Assembly (NCBI GenBank): GCA_040954595.2
Contig: CM082598.2
Location: 1,736,001-1,800,000, forward strand
Origin: Balanoglossus misakiensis
Lineage: Eukaryota > Hemichordata
Direction: 5' to 3'
DNA length: 64,000 bases
Numbering within the stretch: position 1 is the first letter of the stretch; every line of letters begins with the position of its first letter. Shown piece by piece: positions 38,501 through 62,176 of the stretch. Below the pieces are notes generated by a model. The model did no database searches and was not told the origin of the DNA. It worked only from the letters and a program-made list of their open reading frames with translations. Both the position numbers and the translations under genes were made by a program.

Positions 38501-38837
38501 GAAAGGAAAAGTTGCCAAGACGAGCTCTTCACAAGGGAAAGGGAAGTCCATCAAAGACATGGGTGCGTGTGAATAAATAACAGAACTTTTTTATGTTATT
38601 CCATTTTAACAAGTGTTTTATATTATTATAATTAGTGGTATTTAATTCAATTATTATCCACTCGTCAAGAAAGGTGACTGTGTGTCACATGAGTGATTGA
38701 TTGATTGATTGATCAGTATAGATATATCAAGTGATGATTGTCCATTGTTTATTTACTTTGTTTATTTACTTACAGTTGCAGAAAAAGCAAAAGTAGTCAA
38801 ACAACCACCATCAAAGCCTGGAAATGTTGGAAAATAA
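35556..38837 (+). CDS. Secreted protein with four six-cysteine, LNR-like modules
   Basis: Inferred exons are 35556-35681, 36593-36602 (microexon), 36897-37013, 37286-37429, 37572-37688, 38070-38186, 38482-38562 and 38776-38837, giving 257 aa. It starts with a clear signal peptide (LLLGLLLSAVVLAVHS) and a Lys-rich linker. Four modules follow, each with the fixed spacing C-x3-C-x7-C-x11-C-x5-C-x2-C and the core DGxCDDGGxGSxYSxC...GTDCxDCG. The acidic DGxCDD core recalls Ca2+-binding LNR (Lin-12/Notch) repeats, but the spacing is not that of classical LNRs. A basic, Ser/Lys-rich tail ends in NVGK with no transmembrane segment. Every module is one phase 1-1 exon. The protein is presumably extracellular and disulfide-bonded. 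I know no named gene for it. Lower confidence applies to the microexon. Confidence 0.85.
36593..36602 (+). CDS. Putative 10-nt microexon encoding Arg-Gly-Asp
   Basis: Exon 1 of the secreted cysteine-repeat gene ends in phase 0 (AAG|GTAGGC), but the first module exon at 36897 needs phase 1. The sequence AGAGGTGATG followed by GTAAGT lies between them. It is preceded by a CT microsatellite and by the first AG after that tract. Ten bases fix the phase and insert RGD plus the first base of Val. The alternative AGs nearby give 8 or 6 bases and would break the frame. Confidence 0.5.
38204..38287 (+). repeat. Dispersed repeat family C, copy 2
   Basis: Related in order and sequence to 22935-23018. 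This copy includes GTTCGAATCCCTGA, which resembles a tRNA-type B box, so a tRNA-derived short interspersed element is possible. It lies in the intron after the fourth cysteine module. Confidence 0.6.
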
Positions 38838-38902
38838 AAACTGAGAAGTGTGACGTATGGATGGAATCCTCCAACGACTTCAGAACTTAACTCATAGTTT
38901 AT

Positions 38903-38908
38903 AATAAA
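38903..38908 (+). other. Polyadenylation signal of the cysteine-repeat gene
   Basis: AATAAA lies 66 bases past the TAA at 38835-38837. A second AATAAA occurs near 39110, still upstream of the next gene. Confidence 0.6.
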
Positions 38909-39368
38909 TTGCAATGTGATTAACAAACAAAACTGTCTTAACTGATTGCAGTATTTCTTCTTGGGCGTTTTGTGACATTAGAATAAGCTACATGTACTTA
39001 TAATGTACATAATTTGCAAATGAACCTTTTCACATTATCATTTATCAAGAATCAGCTAATGTAATGATCAAATAAGAATGTTAACAACTTTATAGTGAAC
39101 ATGATGACGAATAAAAAGACGCATTTATTTTTAATGACTAGTGTGTATGTATGTATGTACCTATGTAAGTAAACAGTTAATTGACTATACACTGATCAGG
39201 TCAATATTTGTTGCTATTTTTTTATCAAATTGGATCGGAAACTCTTGATTTAATATCGCTTATTACCCACTAATTAGTAATTTAAGTGAGAATGCTGATC
39301 TGGCGTGAATAGCGCCCCCCTACAATGACAATGGTGCAGGACAGGACGGGGGAGGTCATGCAGAGGTC

Positions 39369-42147
39369 ATGTCAATAATCAAGATGGCGGAAGCTGCAGG
39401 TAACAATCTCGATCTGTCGAACAGTTTCGACAGTCCTGACGACACGTACGATGATATTATGCACTATTACGTCTATGAAGGTGTTAGGCTTCCCCCTTTC
39501 TGCCGAGGAAAGATGGAAGATATCATGAATTTCGCCGTCAGAGAAGACGATATCTGGATTGTGACATATCCTAAATCAGGTACAGTAATGTACATATGTT
39601 GAAACATACATGTACATCATAATATGTAGTTGTGTAATTATCCATCTGGTTTGCGATGTCAGGGTTGATGGAATATATACATCACTGACCATTTCTGAAT
39701 CTGACATTTCCCATACACTTCAATGTTAAATTCTAACCGACAAGTCTTTCATAGGCTATTAACCTAGCAGTTAAATATTAGCCAGTAGCTGCAGTTCAGT
39801 AGCTCAAGGTTTTGCCTTGGATTGTGTGCCGTGTAACACTTAGACCATGGCAAAACCTCGAGGCTAGTACAATTAATAGAAGCTAACAAAAGCAGGAAGT
39901 ATTCCTATGGGCTATCCTGCTACAGGAAGCCATTCTCCATAATTTAAACCTAGCTAAAGAGTCTGATCAATCTTCAGACCATGGTCAGACTCCTTAGCTT
40001 GGTTAATATGACAGGAATGACAGGAAGCCTGCTAGTTGAAATCTGTTTCCTTTGCATATACATCCTCCCACTTATCCTGAGCTGGATTTTCTATTTTCAG
40101 GTCTGTGGACCCAAGATCTGATTTACTTGTTAAGCAAAGGTGGCAATATAAAAGAAGTGGGGTTGGATCAAGAAACTGTGGAGGATGCGGTTCCGTATCT
40201 GGAGTATCCCAGTCCAGGACTGGAAATGCTCAATAGCATGAAATCCCCACGGATTATAAAATCCCATCTTCCGGTTCGCTTGCTTCCAACTGGCGTGAGA
40301 CAGAAACAGTGCAAGGTAGGGTTGGTCACCCCCATTTCATTCTTTAGAGGTCCAACTTTACCAGAGAAAACAATGGATTTGGACTAAACCATTGTGGTGA
40401 AAGGGTATAACCTATCACACATTCGTACATGACACAGTCATTTGTAGACCTGCTGCTTCAACTTGCTTTGGGGAAGTGTACCCCTGATATGTTATGTATT
40501 ACTGCATTGGCCATGTTGAATATGCAATATTATGCATGAGTCTTGTACTGTTAAAACACTTGATGTTCCATTCTTTTGCATTTATTTATTTTGTCATATA
40601 ATATCCCTTTTAAATTTGCTTTTTATATCATTAACAGCAACATTTTCAGTGATGTTTCTTTTTTTCTTTTTGGTTTATTTGCATGAAGATATTCTAGACA
40701 GTGTGAAGATTTTCTAGAGAGAGTATATAGTGGGCCTTGTTATGACTTTCCTTGTGACGTGTTGAATTGTGTTCGTCCATTCTCCTCTACTTTTCCCAGT
40801 TGTTTTTGTGTCATCCGTATAATCTCTAGAGCATGATCATCAAGAATATCGCAGGTTTGTCAACTTTTTGTTAGTTTTTATTTTGATCAAGGAATGTTGC
40901 TTTCTTACCATCAGCTTCACAATTTTATTTTTTCGCTTTGAGTTCAAATTCATAATGCCTGTGTAAGGGCACTAGACTTATGAAAGGGTCAGGTGTATGG
41001 TGTGTATGAAAGATTTTGAATGACTGAGTTTGTTATTTTCACATCATGATCTGCATTATTTGTTGTCATTCTTAGGTGATTTACGTGGCACGCAATCCAA
41101 AAGACGTCATGTGTTCATTCTACGATTTCCATCGTATGGTTCGTATGGTGAACTATAAAGGGACTTTCAACCAGTTCTTCCATAGGTTTATCAATAATAA
41201 ATGTAAGTATCTGATTATCTGTAGTGTGCCCCCAGAGTCCATCTTGGCCAGTGGTGGGGTGCATCAGTGTTGGGAATCACTGATATCTTTTGCCAGTTAT
41301 TATAATATAAACCTTGACTTTTGATCTTTGACTTTGGTTTCAGTGGGATATGGTTCCTACTTTGATCACGTGTTGGATGCATGGCTGCACAAGGATGATG
41401 CAAATGTCCTGTTTGTGAAGTATGAAGATCTTAAGAAGGTAAACCCTACATTGAAAGAAGAGTCGTCTGAACTGAACATGTTTACACTTTGTGTCTACTT
41501 TGTCTTGCTTGCCACTGTGTCTTGACTTTGGGACCCATACCCACAGCCAAACTCTTGATGTTTTCCCAAGTTTTATTCATCGGAACACCACACCAATCAG
41601 CAAGTTTACTTCTTACCATATGTGCATAATTTCATGTTTTTCAGGGATTTCTTTTTTTCAGACTACATAAATTATAAGTACTGGTATATTTGACTGGACA
41701 TGATTTTAACTCTGTGTACTTTTTTCCAGGAATTTTGTGTGACTGTTGGTAAACTAGCCAAGTTTATGGGAGTTACAATAAACGCAGAGATGATTGAGAA
41801 AATTGCTGATTATTGGGAATGTGAAGTACAATATAACAGACGTGGTAAGTCACTATTGTCTGCAAAGTTCAAAGGGTGACTGACAATCGTCTTATTCGCA
41901 TGTAATGTACAAACATTACGTCCAATCCAAATGTCCTGAAAATAAATCCAAAAGTTATAGTTAATGTCCCAATGTAAGAATTCTGTATGATATATCTCCA
42001 ATGCTGTTTTTCTTGTGTCGTACAGAGGACAGAGTTGGCTACTGGAAGAATATGTTCACTGTGGCTATGAACGAGAAATTCGACCGGATCTATCCTCAGA
42101 AAATGAAGAATGCTCAGCCGGAGTTTGATTTCGGGGAGACGCTATGA
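39369..42147 (+). CDS. SULT4A1: SULT4A1-like cytosolic sulfotransferase, complete six-exon model
   Basis: Exons are 39369-39579, 40101-40315, 41076-41202, 41344-41438, 41730-41844 and 42026-42147, giving 294 aa, or 289 aa from the better-context ATG at 39384. The N-terminal block GVRLPPFCRGKMEDIMNF and the C-terminal TVAMNEKFD are hallmarks of SULT4A1, the neural, poorly active member of the SULT family. Catalytic-type residues are present: Lys124 and His126 in IKSHLP, Arg148 and Ser156 in the 3'-phosphate site. The PAPS 5'-phosphate loop reads YPKSG-LWTQ and lacks the usual Thr pair after PKSG. The usual RKGxxGDWKN motif is replaced by DRVGYWKN, as in vertebrate SULT4A1. The first intron splits the PKSG Gly codon in phase 1, the family position. 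EFCAB6 follows on the same strand. Confidence 0.95.
39801..39999. repeat. Nested foldback sequence in SULT4A1 intron 1
   Basis: Two separate imperfect hairpins occur in this intron. AGCTCAAGGTTTTGCC (39801-39816) pairs with 39849-39865. AGCTAAAGAGTCTGA (39952-39966) pairs with 39985-39999 at 14 of 15 positions. A foldback or MITE-like insertion is the simplest reading. Confidence 0.55.
40326..40412 (+). repeat. Dispersed repeat family A, copy 2
   Basis: This copy contains the blocks CTTTAGAGGTCCAACTTTAC, GAAAACAATGGATTTGGAC and GTGGTGAAAGGGT. It starts 11 bases after the exon 2 donor of SULT4A1. Confidence 0.8.
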
Positions 42148-42959
42148 AAGATCGTGTGTTAACAGCTGAATGGAGCAATGTGGTGACCACCATTGAAGTC
42201 TGGTGACACAAATAGTTCATTGTCTTTTATGTCTGTCATGTGTTCTGAAGTATGTTACCTTTCTAGAAATACACACAAATTACACAAAGTGGCAGAAATA
42301 TACACAGAGACATACAGTCCTGACTTGTTTGCGCATACACTAATTCACCAGTAACTCGTGTAAGCATTTTGCCATGGAACTTCGGCATTGTCATACCTGA
42401 GACAGAAAAATCACAGAAAGTGCATCCACACTCTTGTGTTTCATTATTGGGTTATCATAGAGTTTCAGCAAAACTTAGCCAATCAGAAAGGGCGTCTAAC
42501 GATGGCAATAATAGTAAACATACTCTGTACTGAAGGCAGTGATTGGCTAATTCCAATGTTGCATTTGCTTATTCATAATTCTGCAGTTTTTCATTGTAAT
42601 CTACCAGAGCTTCTTGTTTTGCATTGTATCGTGAAACTTTAGTCAAACTCTTTATATTTCATTGCTGGTGTCGATGAATATAGTATAGTTGTAGGTGAGA
42701 CTCGTAGTACTGGGTAGCATCAGATATACGTACAAGCACATGTGCATTATTACTTCAGTGTTGACTGTATTTTACGTCTGTAGATTTAGAAAATGGCCAG
42801 AAGTGACAGTTATTTGCATTTCTTGTCAGATTTCATGATATATATCATCAAAAAAAATATTGTAGTTTAGATGTATGTGCAGGGATTCTGAAGGTACACT
42901 GTGTGTCTTAGTATAAGCCTTCCACCCCTATTCCTTTCTATGTGGGATCAACCACACTA

Positions 42960-42994
42960 TTGCAAACAATGGACTGGACCAAAAAGGGGTAAAT
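42960..42994 (+). repeat. Dispersed repeat family A, partial copy 3
   Basis: Only the GCAAACAATGG, CTGGACC and GGGGTAAA core is kept. Confidence 0.45.
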
Positions 42995-43929
42995 GTAAAT
43001 CATGTGAATGTACTGTGAAGTTCAAACACATCGTTTTAAGGTCAGTCAAACTATTTCTCAAGAGGATAAGAAAAAAGTATTTTTTGTGCAGCTGTTTGTT
43101 GTGTGATCTCTTTCATATTATATGTACAATAAAACATATTTACAGGTGGGAATTTTGACTGTAAGTGTAAAGACTTCAATTGTCTTAGATACTTCCTAGT
43201 GCAAAATATTACTAATGACTACTTAATCGTTAGGGGATGATATGATGTATGTAGATTATGTTTTCAGCTTTTCACCTATCAATGCATAGAAGGTGTGTTT
43301 AATCTAGATGCAAATTAGATTTTATCTCGAACCTATTAAGAGAATATTTATGTAGCAATTCTCTGTGAAGTTTCGTTGAAAGATTAAATGATGAAGTCAG
43401 TGGTATACTGAGAATCAAAAGGGAATTCTTTGTATATGTCTGAATTGTATTATTAAACAACATGTTGAGCTTTGCGTTTGCAATGGATGTTTAGATTAAA
43501 AGACCATATCCAAATCTAGGTTCAAAAGTATAAATTACATCTTATACATAATAATATAACAAGTTTTGTAACAATTATCACACATGCATCCATATATAAA
43601 ATTCAAACTAGTTAAATTAATAAGAGATTATACTATGCAGCTTTTTAGTTTTTGATCTGAGTATATTCATACAATTTCATTATATTGAATTGTGTACATC
43701 ATGTACATTTATTGGCAGTTACTCTAAAGGTCACAAGTACCAGGATGTACGACCCTAACAAATATAGATAGCCCACATCCATGGCAGGCCACATGATTTA
43801 TTTTATAAGTTTATACTGTTGGCAGGTGCTGATTTCTTTGTGCTGTTCTGTTTGCTTTTTGGTGCTGTAATTTATTTTTGTATCGTGACAGACATGATGT
43901 CATTGTATCATTTTAGACAGTGATTATTC

Positions 43930-43935
43930 AATAAA
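43930..43935 (+). other. Candidate distal polyadenylation signal of SULT4A1
   Basis: AATAAA about 1.8 kb past the stop. Another at 43128-43133 would give a shorter UTR. Confidence 0.35.
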
Positions 43936-44339
43936 TATTACAATGTTGAAGAAGATTACAGATTGCCATAGAGTGTTTATATTCGTTTATTTCATCATAA
44001 GAAAGTAAAAGAAAAACATCTGAGAAAATGACAATCTGTCAACATGTTTTTTTCCACTGCAGTAATCATGATCTTAAATTTGATGTCTTGTGATGGCTAT
44101 TTTGCAACAAAACTTATGGCTGTTGACGGTGAAGACATTTATGAGGCTTGCAATAACTCTCGTCACGAAATTTTACGTCTATCAGGCCTGCCTGTTGTAC
44201 GAACCACGGTTGTACAGTGCACACATGTGATGCGGCCCAGTCTTGCGTTGAAATATACGTGTTATCTTTGCAATGGTCATAAACTTTGCCATTAGAACCT
44301 CATTATCTCTCCGACGCTGTTTGTTTTATTATGCAAATC

Positions 44340-44990
44340 ACTCGAACGTATCGGAAATCGGAGCGTGTAAACTTTTGTTGACGATATTAGCCCTTGTAAA
44401 CAAATGACATAGCAACGGAGTAACGGTGCTGGACGAAAGCGATCGATTTATGCAAATGAGGTAAATAGCAACGAACATGGCTGATTATTTATGCATTCAG
44501 GTCACGTGACGTGGAAATTGGCAACAAGTCGACGGTGGTCGCGAAGCGTTCTTAGCAACCCGGAGCAGGTGGTAATGGACGACCATGTCAGCCGACGGCT
44601 ACCCGAAACTGTTGTTCACAAGTGATCTACGCGGATAAACACAAGCGTAACACTAAGTATTCTTGCTGAAGGCGCCGTCGACCGGTTATATAGGTAGGTT
44701 TTCGCTAGATTTAAGCTTCTTTGCGAGAAGAAACACCAAGAGTTCAGTGCACCCCTGTCGTCTGCCCGTCCCATTACGTGTAACTATCAGAGAAAACACG
44801 ACGGTGTGTAAACTCCGTGGACCCTACCTGTCGTTTGAGTTATTGTTGGAGATCAGGTCGAGCATTCAGAAAGCCAAGAGGGTGTATGACCAGACGGCAT
44901 AACGCTGGGTTGTTTTTGGGGCGCGTAACCATTGGAGTTCTACAGGAAGTTCACAGCCAGTTGGGTCGTGGGAAAGGGGGCCTGTCGTTG
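44340..44990 (+). promoter_or_regulatory. CpG-rich candidate promoter of EFCAB6
   Basis: CpG dinucleotides are dense here (for example GTCGACGGTGGTCGCGAAGCG, split GGCGCCGTCGACCGG), unlike the depleted flanks. The stretch lies just upstream of the first EFCAB6 coding exon, which itself begins after a splice acceptor at 45563-45564. A 5' noncoding exon is therefore expected in or near this stretch. Confidence 0.45.
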
Positions 44991-45460
44991 GTTAGTTCCA
45001 TGTCCTGAAATATATGTCAGACGATTTTTATTTACCTGTTAGGTTTGCCTGTTTATTCAGCTTAATTTATGTCTGACAACGAACTAGTGCTTTGGCATTT
45101 TTCTGTGTACTCTCTAAACCAACGGACCGGGCTCCTTCAAGTTAAAGAAAATATTGAAATAATTTTGTAAACATTTCATTCTCTTATTTGTACTTCAATA
45201 TTATGACTTGCCTGTGCCTGGCATCACGATTTTTTAATTAGTTAGTCAAATATACATATTTATTCATAAAGACATATTCAATATATATATTTATGTATTA
45301 ATTGATAATATTCAATATTCATATCCATAAATGTTTGAATTTTGTTTGGCCATCGCCACATTTTATATTTTGATAGATGTTAAGTATAAAATATAAAGAA
45401 ATACAACAATGGTGTGTGGATATATTTCACCCTGTTTTCTTCTGTAGAACAGTTATATTT

Positions 45461-45510
45461 ACCATATAGCAAACAATGGATTTGGATCAAACCACTTGGT
45501 GAAAGGGTAA
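45461..45510 (+). repeat. Dispersed repeat family A, copy 4
   Basis: GCAAACAATGGATTTGG followed by ACCACTTGGTGAAAGGGT, close to copy 2. It sits just ahead of the first EFCAB6 coding exon. Confidence 0.65.
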
Positions 45511-45607
45511 ATTAAGTACAACAACAACAGCCAAACTTAGACAATTGTTTTTTGTCAATTTCAGATTTTGGTGCCATTTTGTAGGTTTTTTTAAAAAAAC
45601 ACTGAAA

Positions 45608-57077
<11,470 letters not shown>

Positions 57078-58490
57078 TGTAAAAGTGAACTGTTCAACTC
57101 CTGTCATAACCATGGTTTCAACTCTTCAGATTTCGAACTCAATCAAATTCAAATTTGGGAGCTTGCATCAATCCTACTCAGATGTTAGGATCGCGAATTC
57201 ATGATTCATTTGGTGTGGCGGTACACATTCACAGATGTGTACATTTTCGTTTAGTTCTGAAAAAAAGCATGCAATATCTGGATTTAAATTGTTTTGTAAA
57301 TTTCTGGCCATGTATGAAATACAAAACGCATATCTATTTTTTTAGTTGCATGATGTTAGGGATAGTGTGGACATTTTTTTTTTTGCCATATTGGAATGTG
57401 ACATGACATTGAGAACTGATCTTAGAATTTTTTCCTTGCTTTAATAATAGCACCTTTTTGATCATGATTGTGAAAATGAACTCTTTTGAACACAAAACAA
57501 CATTATGGTTGCCCTCAAAATATCCCAGTGGTAAGATTAAACTACATAGTGTGAACAGAAAGACTATGCAAAATTGTTTTCTGTAAGTAATATAACAATG
57601 GATCATGTTATCTAAATTCCTTAATGTCGCTCCAGTCCATGGTTGCATGTTTACACTTAAAGTCAGTTCTGTGAATCACATATATAGTGTATATTTATGA
57701 TTGACTATAATGCTGGCTAAGATTATAACAATTATGACAATATTGGAATAATTTATCCGTCCATTAGACACAATTCTAGGAAGAGTAACCAACAATTTTG
57801 ATATTAGTCCTTCTTAGGATCTACTTGGAATTTGTGTTCTATCATGAAGTGTGACCAATATATATATTCATGTGTATAGCATACATTATTAATGTTGACA
57901 AGTGAATGCAAATCTTATCTAAAACTTGAATACCAAAAATAGAAGTTTGGAAAAACTAGATAGTGGGTATCTCAGACTATGCAAGCTTGTTATTTGACTA
58001 TGCAGTTCACTCTGTCACTGATTATGTCCATTTTGTGGGTGTAGATATGAAATATATTTTGTGTGTGCATTAATACTCTGACAGGACAGATTTGCCAGTT
58101 TTTTTTAGGCTTTTTGAACTTGATGGTGCAAGGAGGGTGTACTGCCCTCATTCATAACAAGAAGTACGGATAAACTTTGTTTTTTGCTTGCCTGCAAAAG
58201 TGCATTGTGGGAATCGTTCATAGTGGTTCTTGCATATTTTGGCATCAGCATTATTAGACTTTAAACATTTTGAGTGTGCTTGGGAGAATCGGTAAATAAT
58301 AGACTAATTAATTATTGAGATATAATGATCTTGGTGTAAATGATATGAATTTTAAATTTGTAAATCATGATCTTATTTGAACATTTGCTGCTTCAAGTTT
58401 TCTGTTGAGTTTGTGTATATTTTGCATGTGTATATAGATATTATTTTAAAGTTTTCTGTGTTTATATACAAATCATATGCAAGGCCCAGA
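57078..58490 (+). other. Presumed EFCAB6 3' UTR
   Basis: AT-rich sequence after the TAA with no further coding exon, running to the AATAAA at 58491. Confidence 0.45.
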
Positions 58491-58496
58491 AATAAA
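58491..58496 (+). other. Candidate polyadenylation signal of EFCAB6
   Basis: AATAAA about 1.4 kb past the stop codon and just before the CpG-containing region that likely starts SINHCAF. Confidence 0.45.
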
Positions 58497-58560
58497 GTGC
58501 TTTAAAATTAAACATATTCTTTGTCTTATGGTCCTTGCAAATAACCGATAAATATTGATA

Positions 58561-58586
58561 ATCGACACAACTATGATCGTGTCGAT
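58561..58586. repeat. ATCGACAC inverted repeat
   Basis: ATCGACAC (58561-58568) and GTGTCGAT (58579-58586) are exact complements around a 10-base loop. Another TTATCGACA lies about 28 bases downstream. They fall in the presumed SINHCAF promoter and could be a binding-site pair. Confidence 0.45.
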
Positions 58587-58599
58587 AAATAAGAAAGAC

Positions 58600-58747
58600 A
58601 ATGTTATCGACATAAACAAAAGGTATGACGTTGCGCGGTCGATAGAGGGCTGCAATATGAATATTCATGTGACCCCGAAGTGTGACCTTCGGAGTGAGGA
58701 TTGAATGAATAACAAACTTCTTTGTGTGCAGCAAGCTCAACGTGTAG
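58600..58747 (+). promoter_or_regulatory. Candidate promoter and 5' noncoding exon of SINHCAF
   Basis: A CpG-containing stretch (TGACGTTGCGCGGTCGATAG) leads to a strong donor, GTGTAG|GTAAGTC, with the exon end at 58747. The SINHCAF start-codon exon opens with an acceptor at 62175-62176, so an upstream noncoding exon is required. This is the best donor I see, but no transcript evidence is available. Confidence 0.4.
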
Positions 58748-61700
58748 GTAAGTCAGCTCTCGCAATTTTGTCGTATTTTTCTATGAATTTGTGAATGTCT
58801 TGTTACTGAGCCACGCGTACATGTGTAAACGGGGGACTGGAAGATACTTGTGAAAAATTGTGGACTTTTGTCGAGTATTTTGTCGTATATCGAGAAATTT
58901 TCGACCCCTTCATTGTGTGTACATTGCATCGTGCATTGGAACACATGTCCTTGTTTTCGACAGCTTTTGTTTGGAAACCTTCGAAAAAAACTTCAAAGTT
59001 TGTGTTTTGGTGTCAAGGCTTTGCTATTTTCACCTTTAACGTGGGAATGGATCGATATTTGACGTCCGTCAACTTACGCACATAGTTTCAGTGACTGTGT
59101 GCAGACTTAGTGTTTGTATGAAATCGACACAACAGACGACTGTCAAATTTTAGTCGTGACTCATCGGGTTATTCTGTTATTCGCTGTGCCCCAGACGTCG
59201 GTTTCCGTTATATGAACTCAGATCTAGGGTGAATGAAAGCATTTTGTCACTCATAGATGTCGAAGGTAACGTAGTCGGTTGTTTGTGTCTTCCGATCACG
59301 ATTGAAGTGTTTTGGAAGATTTCGGAAGCTCTTTGTTGACAGTTGTAACGTATAGAGATTACAACACAGAAGCATGTTTTGACAAGCTGATGATGATATC
59401 ATAGAGGTTTTGAATATCCACACGACAGTGAGATGTAGTGCGCTCGCCGGAAGTAATTTCGTTCCAGGGTGTAGTTCAAGGAAGACCTGATCTTGCAGAT
59501 TTTTTTTTTCGATGTGAAAAACTCCGGACTTGATGTTTTGAGAACCCCTTCAGAACGGTGCGAAGAGGGTTGAACAAAGGAACAATAGTAACATTGGGGA
59601 ACATAGGCAGTGGGCACGCGAACAAAATTACCCTAACAAAGACCATGCTTTGCATCTTTTTATATTTCTATGAAGGGGCCAGCTGCCCGCTTGCTAATGA
59701 AAAGCCCCGATTGCAGTTCTATTCAATAAGTTGAATGAAAGTTTGGCCAGGTTTGGTGTTTGGCGCGTGGCCTTACAGACTCCCAGACAGTGAAAGGGAT
59801 TTATTTGCAATGTTGGCCGAAGGCTGTTCTGTTTCACTGATTGTTTGATAACCTCGGGGTTTTCCTTGTGCAACCCACGTTTCATGTCATTCATATGTGT
59901 AGGTGTGTTTTTGTGTCTGTTCGTGATGCACAGTTGCAATTTTTAATCAAATTTATTTTCACAAACAATCAGTGAGGTAAATAATACCTGTGATCATCCC
60001 CTTTAAAGCACAACAGTAAATATAGACATTTGATATGGGATAAAACAATATGAACAATTAAATTAATCACAATAATTACTGTAAAACAATAGGTGATAAC
60101 CACCCTTTTATCATGTGTGAAACTATAATTTTTATAGTGTTGGTTTGTTTTACGAGTCTTAAAATTACTTCACATGAACAATATACTAGTAGTAGAAATT
60201 TAATAAGCAAACAGTGGAATTAATCAGACAATATCACTTATAAATGTCGAGGCTTGGCTAGAAAGGATGCATTTCCAGTTCTGATTTTTGTGATTTCCAC
60301 AAAATAAGAAAAACTCGTAAATAGTCGTTTGTGGAAAATTCCTAGTCTGTGACGGTGTGTGTGTCATTGCATGGCAGCATGGGCATATACTATTGTAATT
60401 TACTGAAGCCTAGCATTTCAATGTACCCACTCTCACAAATGTCAAAATGTGAATATTTCAATCATGGATATGCATCAACAACTAACACAGCTGCTGAAAT
60501 AAAAAGAACAGTATTTCGAAGGAAAAGGTGAATTGAAATTGAAGATGGAAAAAATGGATGAATTCCCGTATAGTACATGACATAAGAATGAGTCATTGGT
60601 GGAACATGCAAATAAGTTGATACCGTAAAACATTTTTTGTGTGTAATCATGATATTTGAATATAACAGTAACAATCATGAAAATTCCGATTTTGTGTAAT
60701 TAGTAATAGCTAAAGTGTCATTTTATTTATTTTCATTGATGCGGTGAAACTGAAAATATGACTACACTAATTGATTTCTATATTACTTTTTAACTGACAT
60801 TTTCATTAGATTTTGGCAGTTTTCTTGAATACACTCATAAAACTTTAAATATTTTCCGTGTATAGCGGCTACCTAATTAAGGACATTCAGATGGTTTAAG
60901 ACATTTTTTGCTAAATTTCTTGTAACCAAGGATTGGAAAATAGCTGCAGTTTCTCAGCAAAGTAACCTGACAGATGGCTCAGGCAAATTGATTAACCAAG
61001 TCATTAAAGATGTAATATTCATATTTTGAATTATATTCAGTAAGAGATAGGGTGACAGACTGTGTTGTACGAAAGAAAAGAAAAACAGACTACAGACAGT
61101 CGACTGTTTTTAGTTTCATTAATGATACTGATAGTAGATGTACTGTAAAACATGTCTTTTTAGCTAGTATGTTATTTTAGCTAATTTAGCTTGGTGTGTA
61201 AATTTGCTAATTTAAGTGTGGCAGTTTTTCATCAAAATACTACCAAAACGGAAAAAAAAGTTTTTATCCTCTTTGTTCGGATTGCATTTGGGAACAGACA
61301 AACATCATTGTAATATGAATGACTTTCAGATTCTGGTAATTCTTTGTTCTGAAGCCTAAACAACAAACCCCACTACGCACATGTCCACACAGACAAAGGC
61401 TTTTCCAGCCAGCCATGTAGAAAGCCTGACACAATGTAATCCTATGAGCAGGTGTTAGGAGACACAACTTGAAAATATTTACTCAGCTATTGAGAGTGTC
61501 ACTCAAATGATATTGCTTTTATTGAATTTTCACTTCTCATTAATTATTAGTGCAGGCGTAACTCTAGAGGAAATGATTAACAAACTGATAAACATGTCTG
61601 GGAAATTTGAAAAAAAAAATGTTTTGAGTAATCTATTATCACTGGAGTAACATACGTTAGTCACTTTTGATGGCCCTGGTTATAAATGGAAGCTTTTGCC

Positions 61701-62176
61701 CATAAATGGCATTTACTAGATTTCGAAAGTACACCGCATTGACAAGCAAATCACATACTTGACTCAGTCTTAGTCAGCGACATTTTCAGGCACCTGGATG
61801 GGATGATTCGAGTTTGTCAGTGAGTTCCTCTCTGCATTTTTCAAGAGAGAGAAAATTTAGTATTAATTAATGTCTTATTAAAACATTAAACCAATTAATG
61901 AAATTTGAAACAAAGTGTCAATTTAAACTCAAAATCTGGCCATCTTCCAAGAAGCTGCATGTGGCGATGGTGTGAACACATGACGTGAATGAGAATTTTG
62001 TCGGTTGATTGGGAAAAGTCCAGAACATGTGAACGTTCCCTACAGAATATTAGGGATGGAAATTGACAATGCTACGTTGTCAATTGCTTTGGATTTATAG
62101 TGATTTCAAACTGAAAAGTTTGCAAGAAAACAACATGTATAATTATTTAACAAATTTTTTTTTCATTTTATTTCAG
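58748..62176 (+). other. Presumed first intron of SINHCAF
   Basis: A 3.4-kb stretch with no recognisable coding exon. Its first 600 bases have many TCG-containing words; the rest is AT-rich. No other feature is supported. Confidence 0.4.

Larger units (their letters stand above)
42148..45564. other. SULT4A1 3' flank and presumed EFCAB6 promoter
   Basis: The first 1.8 kb is AT-rich and may be 3' UTR, with AATAAA at 43128-43133 and 43930-43935. A CpG-rich stretch follows at about 44340-44990. No convincing coding exon is seen. A donor-like TATAG|GTAGGT at 44693 could end a noncoding first exon of EFCAB6, but this is speculative. Confidence 0.5.
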
